The notes beneath the pieces were generated by a model, which was given only the letters and a program-made list of their open reading frames with translations, had not been told where the DNA came from and made no database searches. The position numbers were made by a program, and so were the translations under genes. Below are positions 23,744 to 34,415 of a stretch of 64,000 nt of DNA, piece after piece. Every line of letters starts with the position of its first letter. Positions within the stretch are counted from its first letter, which is position 1. Source of the DNA: Helianthus annuus (Eukaryota; Streptophyta; Magnoliopsida; Asterales; Asteraceae); contig NC_035433.2 of assembly GCF_002127325.2 (NCBI RefSeq), positions 87,351,350-87,415,349 of the forward strand, read 5' to 3'.

Positions 23744-26700
23744 TTACTTGTTCACTTTTGCACGCTTAGCGGGTTGAGAGACATCGGCAACTGACTTGTT
23801 GGAACCTTCATCAGATGGTCCAACCACTGGATCGGACCCGGGTTCATTTGGGTTAGCCTGCAAGGATGGTGGTTCGGTAGATGACGGAGCCGTCGACTTG
23901 TCGGTTCCTGACTTGCATTGCTTTTCAAACATCATCTGAAGATATCTGCCTTGTTCTTCTATTCTCAGCTGTAGGTTCCTTTGAATCTGCACATAAATGG
24001 GTTAATTTGGGCTTATAACTTATTATATATTTTATCTTGAAATTTTAATATAATCATAGTTGCCCAACAAAAAATCATTATATCAAATATACCCATTTTC
24101 ACATTTATCACAAGCGCGCACACACACACATATGAGATGTATATAATAATTATATATATCATTTGGTTATTTTTATGATAATTATGTATGATAATATTGA
24201 GCACTCAATTACATATTGATTATATAGAATAAAATTTATTATATTATAAAAATCATAGACTCATTTATATAAAATAGATTCATAGTTAACGAAATAGGTA
24301 AAAATATATTTAAAAGTCACTCGAGTTAAGACTTATAAGTGTTTATAACCGCCTAAATTGCTCTATCTAATAACTCTGGATCATCATTTTAAAATAAGTT
24401 TTTGTAATCATAAGTAAGATATTCATTATTCATGAAATTAAAAAAAGGGCAGTAAAATAAAATGGAGTTTTCTAAATAAGCAGGTTACTTAAGATTAAAC
24501 CGTACCTCAAGTTGTTCATGCAACCTCTTCTGAACTTCCATTTGAAGTCGTAATGCTTCAGTGATCTCCAAACCCCTGTTAAATGCAAAACTAATAATCA
24601 AGCACTGAACATGCATTATGAAAAGTAATTATCTGATATTGAATAATTGAATAATCACAATAAAAAAAAAAAAAAAAAAACAGTTGTAACAGAATGCTTC
24701 GTAGAAACCAGAAGATAGTGTTTGGATGTGCTTCTTATGAAATTGTAAAAATAAGATGTTTGGAAATTTTTTAATTATTTAAGAATATAATCGATAAAAT
24801 AGACGAAAAAAGACATTTTGTCAATAGAAAATACACTTTTTATGAAATGAAAGTAAGTCTTATGTTGAAAGAAAGGTAAATAAGTGATTTCATTTAAATT
24901 TAGGAAAATCGGTTTTTAATAAACCAACCTTTGTCCCGTTGGTAAATAATAATCTTACCTACGTAATTGGTATACAATAATCCTACCTATCAACATGTTG
25001 GTACTCAATGAACTTCCATTAATTTTTTTAACTGAAGTTAGTTTTTAAGTTTTATTTATTACACAAACAGTCCCTGTAGTTGTAATTTACTAGTTTTAAC
25101 TATTTTAAAACTAGTAAATTACAGTCCCTTGAGGTTTTTTTTGTTTTATAAAATAGTTAAACCTCGTAAATTACAACTACAGGGACTTTTTGTGTAATAA
25201 ATAAAACTTAAAAATTAACTTCAGTTAAAAAAAATTAACGGAAGTTCATTGAGTACCAACATGTTGATAGGTAGGATTATTGTATACCAATTACGTAGGT
25301 AAGATTATTATTTACCAACGGGACAAAGGTTGGTTTATTAAAAACCAATTTTCCTTGAATTTAAAACTGATTTTAGTGACTTCAAAAGTTCAAATAGTAA
25401 TAGTCAGATAATCAGTAGTAAAACACAAATCCAAACACCCTTAAACTTCTTATTTCAATTAATAATACCCAATATGGGCAATGAAAATCTCTCGGATGAA
25501 GCAATGCTTATAAAATGCAATATATTATACTAACATTTTAATAAATATAACTTACGTTTTCAACTCTAAAGATGAGAAATCTTCAACAGAAGTCGTTTTT
25601 TTCTCCGAAGGTCCTGCAATAATGACCGACTAATTAATCGTAAACAAATTTATATAATCGTATTTTTTTTCTTTAACATATAGCCAAAAGATAGATGAAA
25701 TAAAATGCTAGGAAATATCAATGGGTCACAAGGATAAAAAACGAGCCAACAAGGCAAGATTTTGCTTACCTTCTGATGAAGGCTCGGGTCTATATCTAGC
25801 CGTCCGATATTTCTGCAAAAAATAAATAAATATATTTTGCACCACATGAAAAAAAAAATTGCTTGACATGTATTAATAGCATCAATTAAGAAATACTATA
25901 AATGTACCTGTAGGTGACTCTTTACATGATAGATTGTTAAGCCTTCAACTTTCATTTGCTTCAGTACTCCCTTGGGTGTAGCTTCTGTAGATACAAATAT
26001 AACAAAGCACAAATAAAATTAATGCAGTTATTAGATGTGGCAAGTTTGACGTGTTTACTTATGATTGGGTTGATTCAGGTTATGTTTTATCTCTAACAGA
26101 CAGAACACGTAATATATAAAAAAAATTAGAGTTAAAACCTAGCTACTTAAAATATTTACCTATAAAAATATGTATATGTATACATAAAAGTGAAAATTAC
26201 ATATAAAAAACCCGATCCGATTAATCCCCAAGTAGTCGCTAGTCCCCACCTCACCGGCCGACTAGCGACTAGTGAGTTCTCCAACCTTGGCTAAAATTGG
26301 TCAGAATTAGTGTCATCATAGGTGTCGTAGTTTTGCAACATTTTCTTATGAATCGGTGAATTTAGGTTGTTTCAAAATCTCTAATGAGCCAAACAGGGAA
26401 AATATAAGAACTAGCTAAAAAGCACTAGCCAAACAGGTTTCGGCCAAAGTTCACTTTTTTATTCATAAACCTTTAAACCTATTAAAACATTTTATTTGAC
26501 AATGGTTGTTAATAAAAAGTTATTTATGGACAAAAAGTGTTCCGATGACAACCCACCGCTTTTAGCCCATATAAAAACATTACCCGTTTCAACCTATAAT
26601 CGAACCTGCCCATTTTGCCACCTTTAGTCAAATAATGTCAAAACACGTGTAGGAAAAAAGGAGTACTTTCACTTCCACCAAGTTTGTTGACCGCTTCGAC

Positions 26701-28146
26701 AAACGCTTCATGAAGTTCTGGAGTCCAACGCATCCGTGGTTTCGATTGAGACCCACTTGCACAAGGCGTTGGGTTCAACGGGACGCAAGTTTCTCCGGAT
26801 GACTGAGAAATTAGTGGTTGTACTTGTGCTTGCATCGTGTTTGTAGATGACCCCCCCACATGATATGCCATCTAAAATGAAATATGATAAGTTGATAACA
26901 GACAACCAACAATATATATAAGGAAAATTGGATTTTAAATCTCAACTTTGACCAATTGGCCGGGATTATTCCCAACTCAGGAAATGTTTACTGGCAGTCC
27001 CACCTTTGAACATATCTTCCTTCATCAATCCCATACTAACTGAAAGTTAACCCAGTTATTTTTTGCTGATGTGGACAGCTTATGTGAAAAAAAATGTCAA
27101 TGTCTGATGACGTGGCCTGTTTATATGGCAAATAAGTCAAAGTTTTAATGACATGGACTGCTTATGTGGCAAAGTTTTGCTGACAGGGACTGTTTATGTG
27201 GCAGTCCACGTCAGCAAAAACTAACTGGGTTAACTTTGAGTTAGTGTGGGATCTCTGAAGAAAAATATGTTTAAAGTTGGGACTGTAAGTAAACATTTCC
27301 TGAGTTGGGATTAATCCCAGCCAATAGGTCAAAGTTAGGATTATTATAATCCAATTTTCCTATATATTATGACTACTCGCAGGGGCGCAGGATAAGTGGG
27401 GCGGGAGGGGGCGCCCGCCCCCCCCCCCCGAATTTTTCGCTCAGTAGTGTTATATATGTAGTTTTCGTATAGAAATTTTTGGGTATATACGTTTCCCCCC
27501 CCCCCCCTGTTTTCGAGGGCAAGCTTCGCCACTGACTACTCGATTGCTGTTATTCTTTTTTATTAACGCAACGAATAAAAGTTTAGCATACCTTTGGCTC
27601 TGGATCAACGATATTGGTATCGATTAGAATATCATTCCAATCAGGGGTCAGAGAGTCATCTTCATTAATGAGATCAGTCCACTCTTGCCAATCACTTTGT
27701 TTACCGAAATCATCAGATGGCAGGATACTGTGTTCTAAGCTACTAGACTGGATAGGGGCATTTTGGGGATAATCAAGAAGATCCTCAGATGGAATGATAC
27801 TTTGTTCTAAGTTAGTAGGGGCATTTTGGGGATAATCAAGAAAATCAGGCAGTGAATCTGTACACCATGAACTATTATTGTTGGTTTCTTTCATGTACTG
27901 GCTTGATGCTGTAGACTGAAGAATTCCTGAGGGCTGAGATACGAAAAGTGCCTTTTCTGAAAGATTTGTGTGAGTAATAACAGATGAATATATGTGTCCA
28001 ACGGGCCCGCTAGTAAAATTGGGCTGGGGGTTTGTAAAGTTGGGATGTTTGTCTTCCAAGAGGGACGATCGAGCGCTTGCAGCTCCATGGGTACTAAACT
28101 GTCTAGCACCTGGTCTTTGAAAGGACAGAGCAGGTTTTGCTTCCAT
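23744..28146 (-). CDS. PHR1-like: MYB-CC transcription factor, PHR1/PHL1 group
   Basis: Seven coding exons on the minus strand are 28146-27592, 26871-26667, 25984-25908, 25812-25770, 25613-25556, 24575-24506 and 23986-23744. All have GT-AG borders and the phases join exactly to 416 aa. The N-terminal 185 residues are Ser/Asn/acidic, as in PHR proteins. Exons 2-4 encode the MYB domain ([20 protein letters not shown], then [20 protein letters not shown] and [12 protein letters not shown]). Exons 5-7 encode the coiled-coil with the LHEQLE signature and [17 protein letters not shown]. The C-terminal tail is Pro/Ser-rich and ends in a basic RAKVNK. Relatives are nuclear regulators of phosphate-starvation genes that bind P1BS elements as dimers through these two domains. 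No key residue is missing. Introns contain three MITEs. PHR1 cannot be told from PHL1 by eye. Confidence 0.93.
24903..25354. mobile_element. Near-perfect palindromic MITE in a PHR1-like intron
   Basis: Two arms of about 210 bp are inverted copies with only a few mismatches, from GGAAAATCGG to CCAATTTTCC, with a short centre around 25115-25150. The 9 bp flanks TTAAATTTA (24894-24902) and TTGAATTTA (25355-25363) match at eight of nine, a Mutator-type signature. It sits in the intron between coding exons 5 and 6, so the pre-mRNA can fold into a long hairpin. Confidence 0.88.
26922..27360. mobile_element. Foldback MITE in the first coding intron of the PHR1-like gene
   Basis: Ends GGAAAATTGGATTTTAAAT and its inverse CCAATTTTCC bound inverted blocks such as CTGGGTTAACTTT against AAAGTTAACCCAG. 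Flanks TATATATAA (26913-26921) and TATATATTA (27361-27369) match at eight of nine. A TGTTTATGTGGCA-type unit is repeated in the middle. It shares the GGAAAA terminus with the element at 24903. Confidence 0.8.
27380..27534. mobile_element. Tiny hAT-like MITE in the same intron
   Basis: It starts CAGGGGCGCAGG and ends CTTCGCCACTG, giving inverted CAGNGGCG termini. A perfect 8 bp repeat, ACTACTCG, flanks it (27372-27379 and 27535-27542). Two poly-C runs lie inside. It is only 155 bp long. Confidence 0.8.
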
Positions 28147-28450
28147 TGTTACTATGTTGCCTTTGTACCTGATGCAACATAAACATAAGAAACCTTTTAG
28201 GCCAAACATCTAATCGGTATTTACATGCTTGCATAGTTGATAATCTCATTTGTTTCAAACTGAACGTAGTCAATTTAGTTGAAGAAGAAACGGTCAACAT
28301 AAAACTAGTCATTCACTCATTCTACATGGAAGGCAAGTGGAAATCAGGTAACAATCATCAAACTTTATACATATATTGTGATAGATCAATCAAGAAAAAC
28401 TCCCCTTTTAACTCCTAAAATTTGTAGGTTGTAACGTGCACCATGCACTT

Positions 28451-29351
28451 GGTTTTAAAAAAATGTGAGGCACACAGAGGTGATAGGGTTCAGAGCCAAA
28501 GCGCACCATATCACGTACGAGCGGCACAAGGTATTTATATATTTTTTTAGGGGAATTGGCCTGTAATAATCCCAACTAGAGGTCATTGGCCATTGACAGT
28601 CCCACCTGTGAATATTCCCCCCACCAGTCCCACCTTTCACCTATTTTTCCTACACCGGTCCCCCGTTAAAAAAAACACTTAACGGAGTTAAGCTTTTTTC
28701 CAAATTACAAACGGATTTTTTAGGGCTTTTGATCAGAACGACGATACAAGTCAATTGATGTAATACTTACCTCGAAATGGTGCTCCAAATGACTTGATTT
28801 TTGTTAATTGGAAATTTAAACACCCGAATTAAAGCGCCGTTTTCATCGTTTGGAGCACCGTTTCGAGGTAAGTTTTACATCAATGGACTCGTATCGTCGT
28901 TCTGATCAAAAGCCGTAAAAAAACTGTTTGTAATTTGGAAAAAAAAACATAACTCCATTAAGTTTTTTTAACAGGGGACCGGTGTAGGAAAAATAGGTGA
29001 AAGGTGGGACTGGTGGGGGGAATTTTTAAAGGTGGGACTGTCAATGGCCAAAGACCTCTAGTTGGGATTATTACAGGCCAATTCCCCTTTTTTTATATTT
29101 CTCATAGGTTTCTAGCATCACGTACCCAAGAGTGTAAACGTTAAGCTCTATATATGATTTAATTCATACCTACATGTACAACCTAAAAAGATATATGTAC
29201 AACATCCCAATGCACAAAATCTTCCCATGCACAAGAGGCACACCTCAAGCCGTTTTCACCTGCGCCTCAAGTGTGCCTCCTGTACATTTATCAGTCAAGC
29301 AGTCAGAAGCATTGGGGATTGCGCCTCGAGCCTAACGCATGTTTTAAAACC
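28451..29351. mobile_element. hAT-like MITE, split by a later MITE
   Basis: Termini GGTTTTAAAA and TTTTAAAACC, with GAGGCACAC and GTGTGCCTC subterminal blocks, are inverted copies. The flanks ATGCACTT and ATGAACAT match at six of eight. The element is interrupted by the 28550-29087 MITE. Without it the original would be about 355 bp. Confidence 0.55.
28550..29087. mobile_element. Palindromic MITE nested in another MITE
   Basis: It starts GGGGAATTGGCCTGTAATAA and ends with the exact inverse. Long inverted arms continue inward through CCACCTTTCACCTATTTTTCC and ACGACGATAC-type blocks to near 28800. An 8 bp TTTTTTTA lies on both sides (28542-28549, 29088-29095), though it is low complexity. It falls in the inferred 5' UTR intron. 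Confidence 0.8.
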
Positions 29352-29927
29352 ATGAACATACGGTGTTTCCCCAATGTTATCTCTCCAAGAAGATTCCTCA
29401 CAAATCACAATATAACACGATTCTGGAAACAGAAAGTGAGAATTTCATCGAAAACGAAGTATTTAACCTGATCCATAGGAGTAAGGCACAGAGAGAAGTG
29501 TACATACACTTCCTCAATCAAGCTTAAACTTCTGCTTTAGTCAAAACACTCAACTCACACTCTCACAGCCTCACAGTTTCAAATTTCCATAATTATACCT
29601 TTTGTTCTAGTTCTAGTTCAAATCAATGCTAGCATATGAACTAACAACAAAATCATACAACCACAAACTATAAACAACTAAAAACAGATTTCTACAACAT
29701 TTACACAACAAAAAAAAAAAACAGAATTAAATTAAATTAAATTAAAACAAAATAAAAACACTATCAATCAGCATCAGAAATCATCAACGAGATCCCTAAC
29801 TCCTAACAAACAAAACATATAATCCATGCAGCTACTGAATTGCATGATGAACTTCAAAATTCAAACTCACATCACGAATATTTAATCAAATCGAAAACTA
29901 AACTATTAAACTAGCAGAAAAATTGAC

Positions 29928-30293
29928 CTGAAATCATGCGAATTATAACTGAAAACCTAGAGAGGTTTTGAAACGAATGAAAGTGGTTTAAGTTACGAGA
30001 TCTAGCAAAACGCAGGTACCGGTGTCGTTTTGGTTCCCCCACCGGCGTCTGGATAAACTGAAGGATCGACTCTGCCAATTTGGCTTATACTTTGTGGGAG
30101 CAGTGGGTGGAAAGGGGTGAGTGTACGTTCCACTCGCACACGGCGGCGCGTGGGTTTTGTTGAATGGAATATGTGTAGCGTAGTGCACACGTGAAAACTC
30201 ACGGGGTTAACGGCTTACTGCTCCACTGGGTTTTCTTTTTAAACCACATTTTTTAACGCTAAACACAGTCCAACTAGCAATTAATCGAGTTTA
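29928..30293 (-). promoter_or_regulatory. Leader and core promoter region of the PHR1-like gene
   Basis: On the minus strand a TATAAG-type box lies at 30084-30089, upstream of a leader that would start near 30055 and run to the donor at 29928. A G-box, CACGTG, lies at 30188-30193. The region is more GC-rich than its surroundings. No P1BS motif (GNATATNC) was found in it by eye. Confidence 0.45.
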
Positions 30294-30800
30294 GGGTATG
30301 TTTGGCATGGAGTTTTTAGAACTTCTAACTTTAAGTTAAAACTCATACTCAGTAAAAAACCTTGTTTGGTTGGAGGAGCTTGAAGCTTTTAGGTTTGGAG
30401 CTTGAAACTTTTGGTTGAACGCTCTTACTAGTAGCGTTTAGAATGTGAGCTACAAGCTTTTTGAGAAAAAATGACTATTTTAACCTCTAAAGATAATGAA
30501 CTTTTTAATGCACAAACTTTTTAAATTTTTAGTTATGTACATTTTGGTCATTTTATATATTTTATTAAAAGCTTCAGCTACTCAGTCAAACACCAAATAT
30601 ATCTAAAAAGTTACAGCTACTAGCTACCAGCTTCCAGCCACCAGTCAACAGCTACTCTTGCCAAACATACCCTATGAGCGTTCAACCAAAAGATTCAAGC
30701 TCCTAACCTAAAAGTTTTAAGCTTCTTCAACCAAACAAAACTTTTTATTAAGTATGATTTTTTTCTTAAAAACTTAAAGTTAAAAGCTCCTAAAAGTCAT

Positions 30801-30846
<46 letters not shown>

Positions 30847-30881
30847 CTAAAAACTTATAAATGCTCCATGCTAAACATACC
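30294..30881. mobile_element. Foldback MITE with GGTATGTTTGG ends and a 39 bp A tract
   Basis: The left end GGGTATGTTTGGCATGGAG and right end CTCCATGCTAAACATACC are inverted. Inner blocks pair around TTTTAGGTTTGGAGCTTGAA and its inverse. A second CCAAACATACCCTA end occurs inside near 30660, so two related elements may be joined. A run of 39 A lies at 30805-30843. No clear target duplication was found. Confidence 0.65.
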
Positions 30882-31144
30882 TTGTAAGTTGTAAGTGTAC
30901 AATATGTGCTTGTTCATTTCTTGAAATTTTCTACCCATTAGGTTATTTTATTATGATTTTATCGCTTATCTTTATATAAAAAAGGTTAATTCATTATGAT
31001 TTTATCTCTTATCTCTATGTTAAAGAAAACATCTTATATATCTCTAGAATATTTATAATAAACTTTTTCCCATAATGCAACTCTAAAGATCTTTTATACC
31101 AAGTAACTCGTTTCTAAAAGGTTTATTTTTCAATTTAATTCTTT

Positions 31145-31340
31145 TTATTAAATCAGCATTTAAATTATAAAAAAAAATGTAATTTATACATAACCAAATA
31201 GTATTATGGATCTTACATATAATCTCTACATAAATTAGTTATTAAATGAGCATTTAAATTATAAAAAAAATGTAATTTATACATAACCAAATAGTATTAT
31301 GGATCTTATATATAATCTCTACATAAATTAGTAATGTATG
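31145..31340. repeat. Tandem duplication, about 94 bp unit, two copies
   Basis: GCATTTAAATTATAAAAAAA starts near 31156 and again near 31250. Both are followed by ATACATAACCAAATAGTATT and ATAATCTCTACATAAATTAG. The copies are nearly identical. Confidence 0.85.
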
Positions 31341-31610
31341 ATACCTATAATCTCTACATTAATCATTTTTATAGATCTATGAAACATTATTTTTTATATT
31401 TTTTAAATGTAATAAAAGGTAATAAATATGATACTTATATAATCCTCTAGTCGTTCTATGTTTAATTTTTACTACATATCATTGCTAGTTATTAGTACTT
31501 TTTTAACATCAAACTAAGTTAGTCCTAAATATGCTTATATACATGTCTTATAAGATTTGAACTTTGTACCTCTTTAATATAGAGACACCTTAATATGATA
31601 TAATGTCAAA

Positions 31611-31843
31611 AAAAAAAATTAACGGCAAATTCGGATCACTGACGAACCACTGAGTATCATCGTGCTACCAGCGAAACCATCCGATCATATCCATCTCCAC
31701 TAGATTACAATGCTTATACACCAATTCAGGAGGAAACTCAATAAATCTGGGAAAAACTCTCTTGTGCGAATCGAACTCAGAACCTAATGGTCTCTAAACC
31801 TTATCTCACTTCTAAAATGCCACTATATTATAATCACATAGAC
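31611..31843 (-). mobile_element. tRNA-derived SINE with 14 bp target duplications
   Basis: On the minus strand a B-box-like GAGTTCGATTCGCAC follows an A-box-like region, and the element ends in a T run at the 3' side (31611-31619). Direct repeats GATATAATGTCAAA (31597-31610) and GATGTAATGTCAAA (31844-31857) match at 13 of 14 positions. The size (233 bp) and duplication length fit a SINE moved by a LINE reverse transcriptase. It is a different family from the 2258 element. Confidence 0.8.
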
Positions 31844-31857
31844 GATGTAATGTCAAA

Positions 31858-32405
31858 TATTAATTACAATTTAGTTAAGATTGGTTTTAACAAAATCTAT
31901 AAAGTTTTATTAAAAGTTACTTTGGTGCTTGTGATGATGACGCGTTACACGGAAATGGGTAAGCGCATGAATGGCAATGGAATATGAAACTTTTTTTTGG
32001 AATATATAAGGCTCTAAGATTTGAATGCTTCTTCAATTGCACAAAGGGGCAAATAGGACCACACATCCATTTGTCCTGTCTCTCCATTTTATTATAATAG
32101 CAGTATTATTTTTATATTTTTTCTACAAAAAATAGGTGTATTTAATATGGTGCTTGTAAATCTTTAGTTTGATTCTAAAGCATGAACATAGAATATACCA
32201 AGGTGAGAGTGGATGATATGTAGGTATTTCGGTTGTAATCATTATATTATATAATGAAATATATTAGAAACATGAAATGTGTATTACAAATAGGAACATG
32301 AAATGTGTGATTGTGTATGACAGCAAACTCAATCCAATCTATTTGAGGTGTATTTATGACATAGATGATGAGTTAGAGGAGACATGGGATAAAAATGTTC
32401 TTGGC
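31858..32405. other. Intergenic, nothing recognised
   Basis: AT-rich spacer with no supported ORF or repeat. Confidence 0.55.
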
Positions 32406-32408
32406 TAA

Positions 32409-32718
32409 GGCTGTGGGGTATGGGGCGGGGGTTTTGGGTGTGGGTTGGGGTAAAACGCTCAAGTCACTACCCCGAGGGCTTGGGTTGGGCGTGGGTTTTG
32501 GGCGTGGCCCCCATTGGCGTGGGTTTGAAGCCGGGCGTGGGACGGGGTAGTAAATGACATGGCAGGCTCTCAATGGCCAAACCAAAATCATGCCCCTAAA
32601 CCCAAGCCCCCAACCCAAGCCCCACCATACCCCTTGGGCGTGGGTTTGAGTGGTGGGGGACCTCCCATTCCACGTGTCAACAAATGCCCCAACCCAAGCC
32701 CCATCATACCCCATAGCC
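32409..32718. mobile_element. GC-rich Harbinger-like MITE
   Basis: Left end GGCTGTGGGGTATGGGG and right end CATACCCCATAGCC are inverted copies. TAA flanks both sides (32406-32408, 32719-32721). The interior is repeated GGGTTGGGCGTGGG and its inverse. Open frames on both strands are a by-product of this composition. Confidence 0.7.
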
Positions 32719-32721
32719 TAA

Positions 32722-33830
32722 ATGCATGCATTTGTAATTGTGTATTATAAATATGCTATCTTTTAGTGTTACGATGTTTATTAGATATAATCATAGGCAG
32801 ATCTAGTAGGTGCAACACACTAACCATACAGTTTTTTTTTGTGTGGCAATTTTTATTGCAGCCATGTCATGTCTGAGCCTTATTATATTTACATTCATTT
32901 CGACCATTTGTGCGAATATGTTACTAATTCATAGTATATAAATCTTTATACATTGGTTTTGATTGTCGCTTTTCGGGTAAACGGACAATGATTTCAAAGA
33001 TCTCATGTTATTTTACTTAGCGTATATTACTTATTTTCAAAGCATATATGTTGCATTTGAAAAGCTAAAAATGTATATGGAAATTGATAAAGTACTCCGA
33101 ATATGTTTTGTAAATGGTTATTAAACAATGCATTACATTTTCGTGGTCATGATTTGAGAAAGTGTTTCGATTAATCTTTGTAAATGATTATTGAACAATA
33201 CATTACCTTTCTATGGTCATAATTACCTATATACCTCTAAAGCTTCATTTTAACTTTTAATTCTACAGGTTGCAACGGAAAGTTATAATTTATGTGTTTT
33301 AACATGACGAAACCAAAATTCAAACATCGGGTTAAGAGACATCCGAGCACCTGAAAAAACCAAGCCGACAGAAAAAGTCTTAGAACCGTCATCGGATATA
33401 ATATTTATTAGATATAATATAATTCATTGTGTAAATAAAAACTATTTTAATACGGAAATATGAATGATTACATTTTATTAATTGTTATTTTTCTAGCTTA
33501 TACAAATTCATCAATAAAACATAAAATTTATAACACTTGTATCGTTATACATGGTAAGAGAGTATTAAAATTATATATTGTTCGTTGTACTTATTAGTAT
33601 ACATCATTATCCTCGTAGGGTTAGTCGCTGTATCTCTTCCCCGTCGTCTCCCCTTCGTGACAACTTTCTATCTCTTCTCCTTTTCTTCTATATTGAACTT
33701 TTAGTAAAATTGTGTGTATATTGTGTGTGCGCACACTTGCAAGGGAGAGTTCTATGCACAACTAAAAATAATGTAATAAACGTGAGAAAAAAAAAGTGAA
33801 TCCTTCATTTACTGTTATAAAATATATAAA
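32722..33830. other. Intergenic, nothing recognised
   Basis: AT-rich sequence. A 73-codon ORF at 33578 has no domain features. Confidence 0.5.
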
Positions 33831-34250
33831 ACTAGTATTAAGTCTCCTTCCCTTGCGTTGCGATTGGGGTATAAAACCGTGACAAATAGCATCAATGCCA
33901 AACCACTGCCACTGCGTGTTAATGTGTAGAAATTAAACCGAAACGTAAAACATAGAAAATAATAACTAAGTCGATTAAGGACCCACGCGTTGTGACAATC
34001 ATGTCAAACGGGGAAAAAATAGATGATACGAAAATGTTGAACCACACCCGGGCGTTGCGACGGCCTGCCCAATCTACGTTTTCTGATTTCTTTGTTTCGT
34101 GTTCCCGGTTGATCCCGTTCGCTCCCCGATACTACGTAAAGCTTCTGAATAGCTCATTAAACTCCGTTAGACCTGCAAAATACAATTCTAATCAAAGTAG
34201 GCCATTCGAAACTAGAAGTCATGTAAAAACATCAACTTAAATATGAATAA
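33831..34250 (-). mobile_element. Possible Helitron 3' end
   Basis: Read on the minus strand, a short GC-rich imperfect hairpin (CCCCAATCGCAACGCAAGGG) is followed after about 15 bases by ACTAGT, resembling the hairpin plus CTAG terminus of plant Helitrons. Further in, GGGCGTTGCGACGG resembles related internal words. The other end and any Rep/helicase were not found. Confidence 0.3.
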
Positions 34251-34415
34251 ACAATGGTTTTCCACCACACATCAACGTCTTGTCCGGATCCAATATCGAG
34301 TCGTGCTTCGGACGGGCAGAGGGTTTAGGATTGAACTTTGTTTTTGCCGTCGAGCATGAAGACGGGGGCTTGCATGGGTGTACATAGGATGTCTAGCTAT
34401 TAGCTTACGTATAAC

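Larger units (their letters stand above)
28169..29927 (-). other. Inferred 5' UTR intron of the PHR1-like gene
   Basis: The first coding exon is preceded by a good acceptor (TGCATCAG at 28169-28176 on the minus strand), only 22 bases before the ATG. A donor, GATTTCAG|GTCAAT, lies at 29928/29927, downstream of a plausible leader. The intron would be about 1.76 kb and is largely made of nested MITEs. The exact leader exon needs transcript data. Confidence 0.5.

Noticed and set aside
32373..32750. Pro/Gly-rich ORFs on both strands
   Set aside because: They are produced by the GGGTTGGGCGTGGG repeats of a GC-rich MITE.
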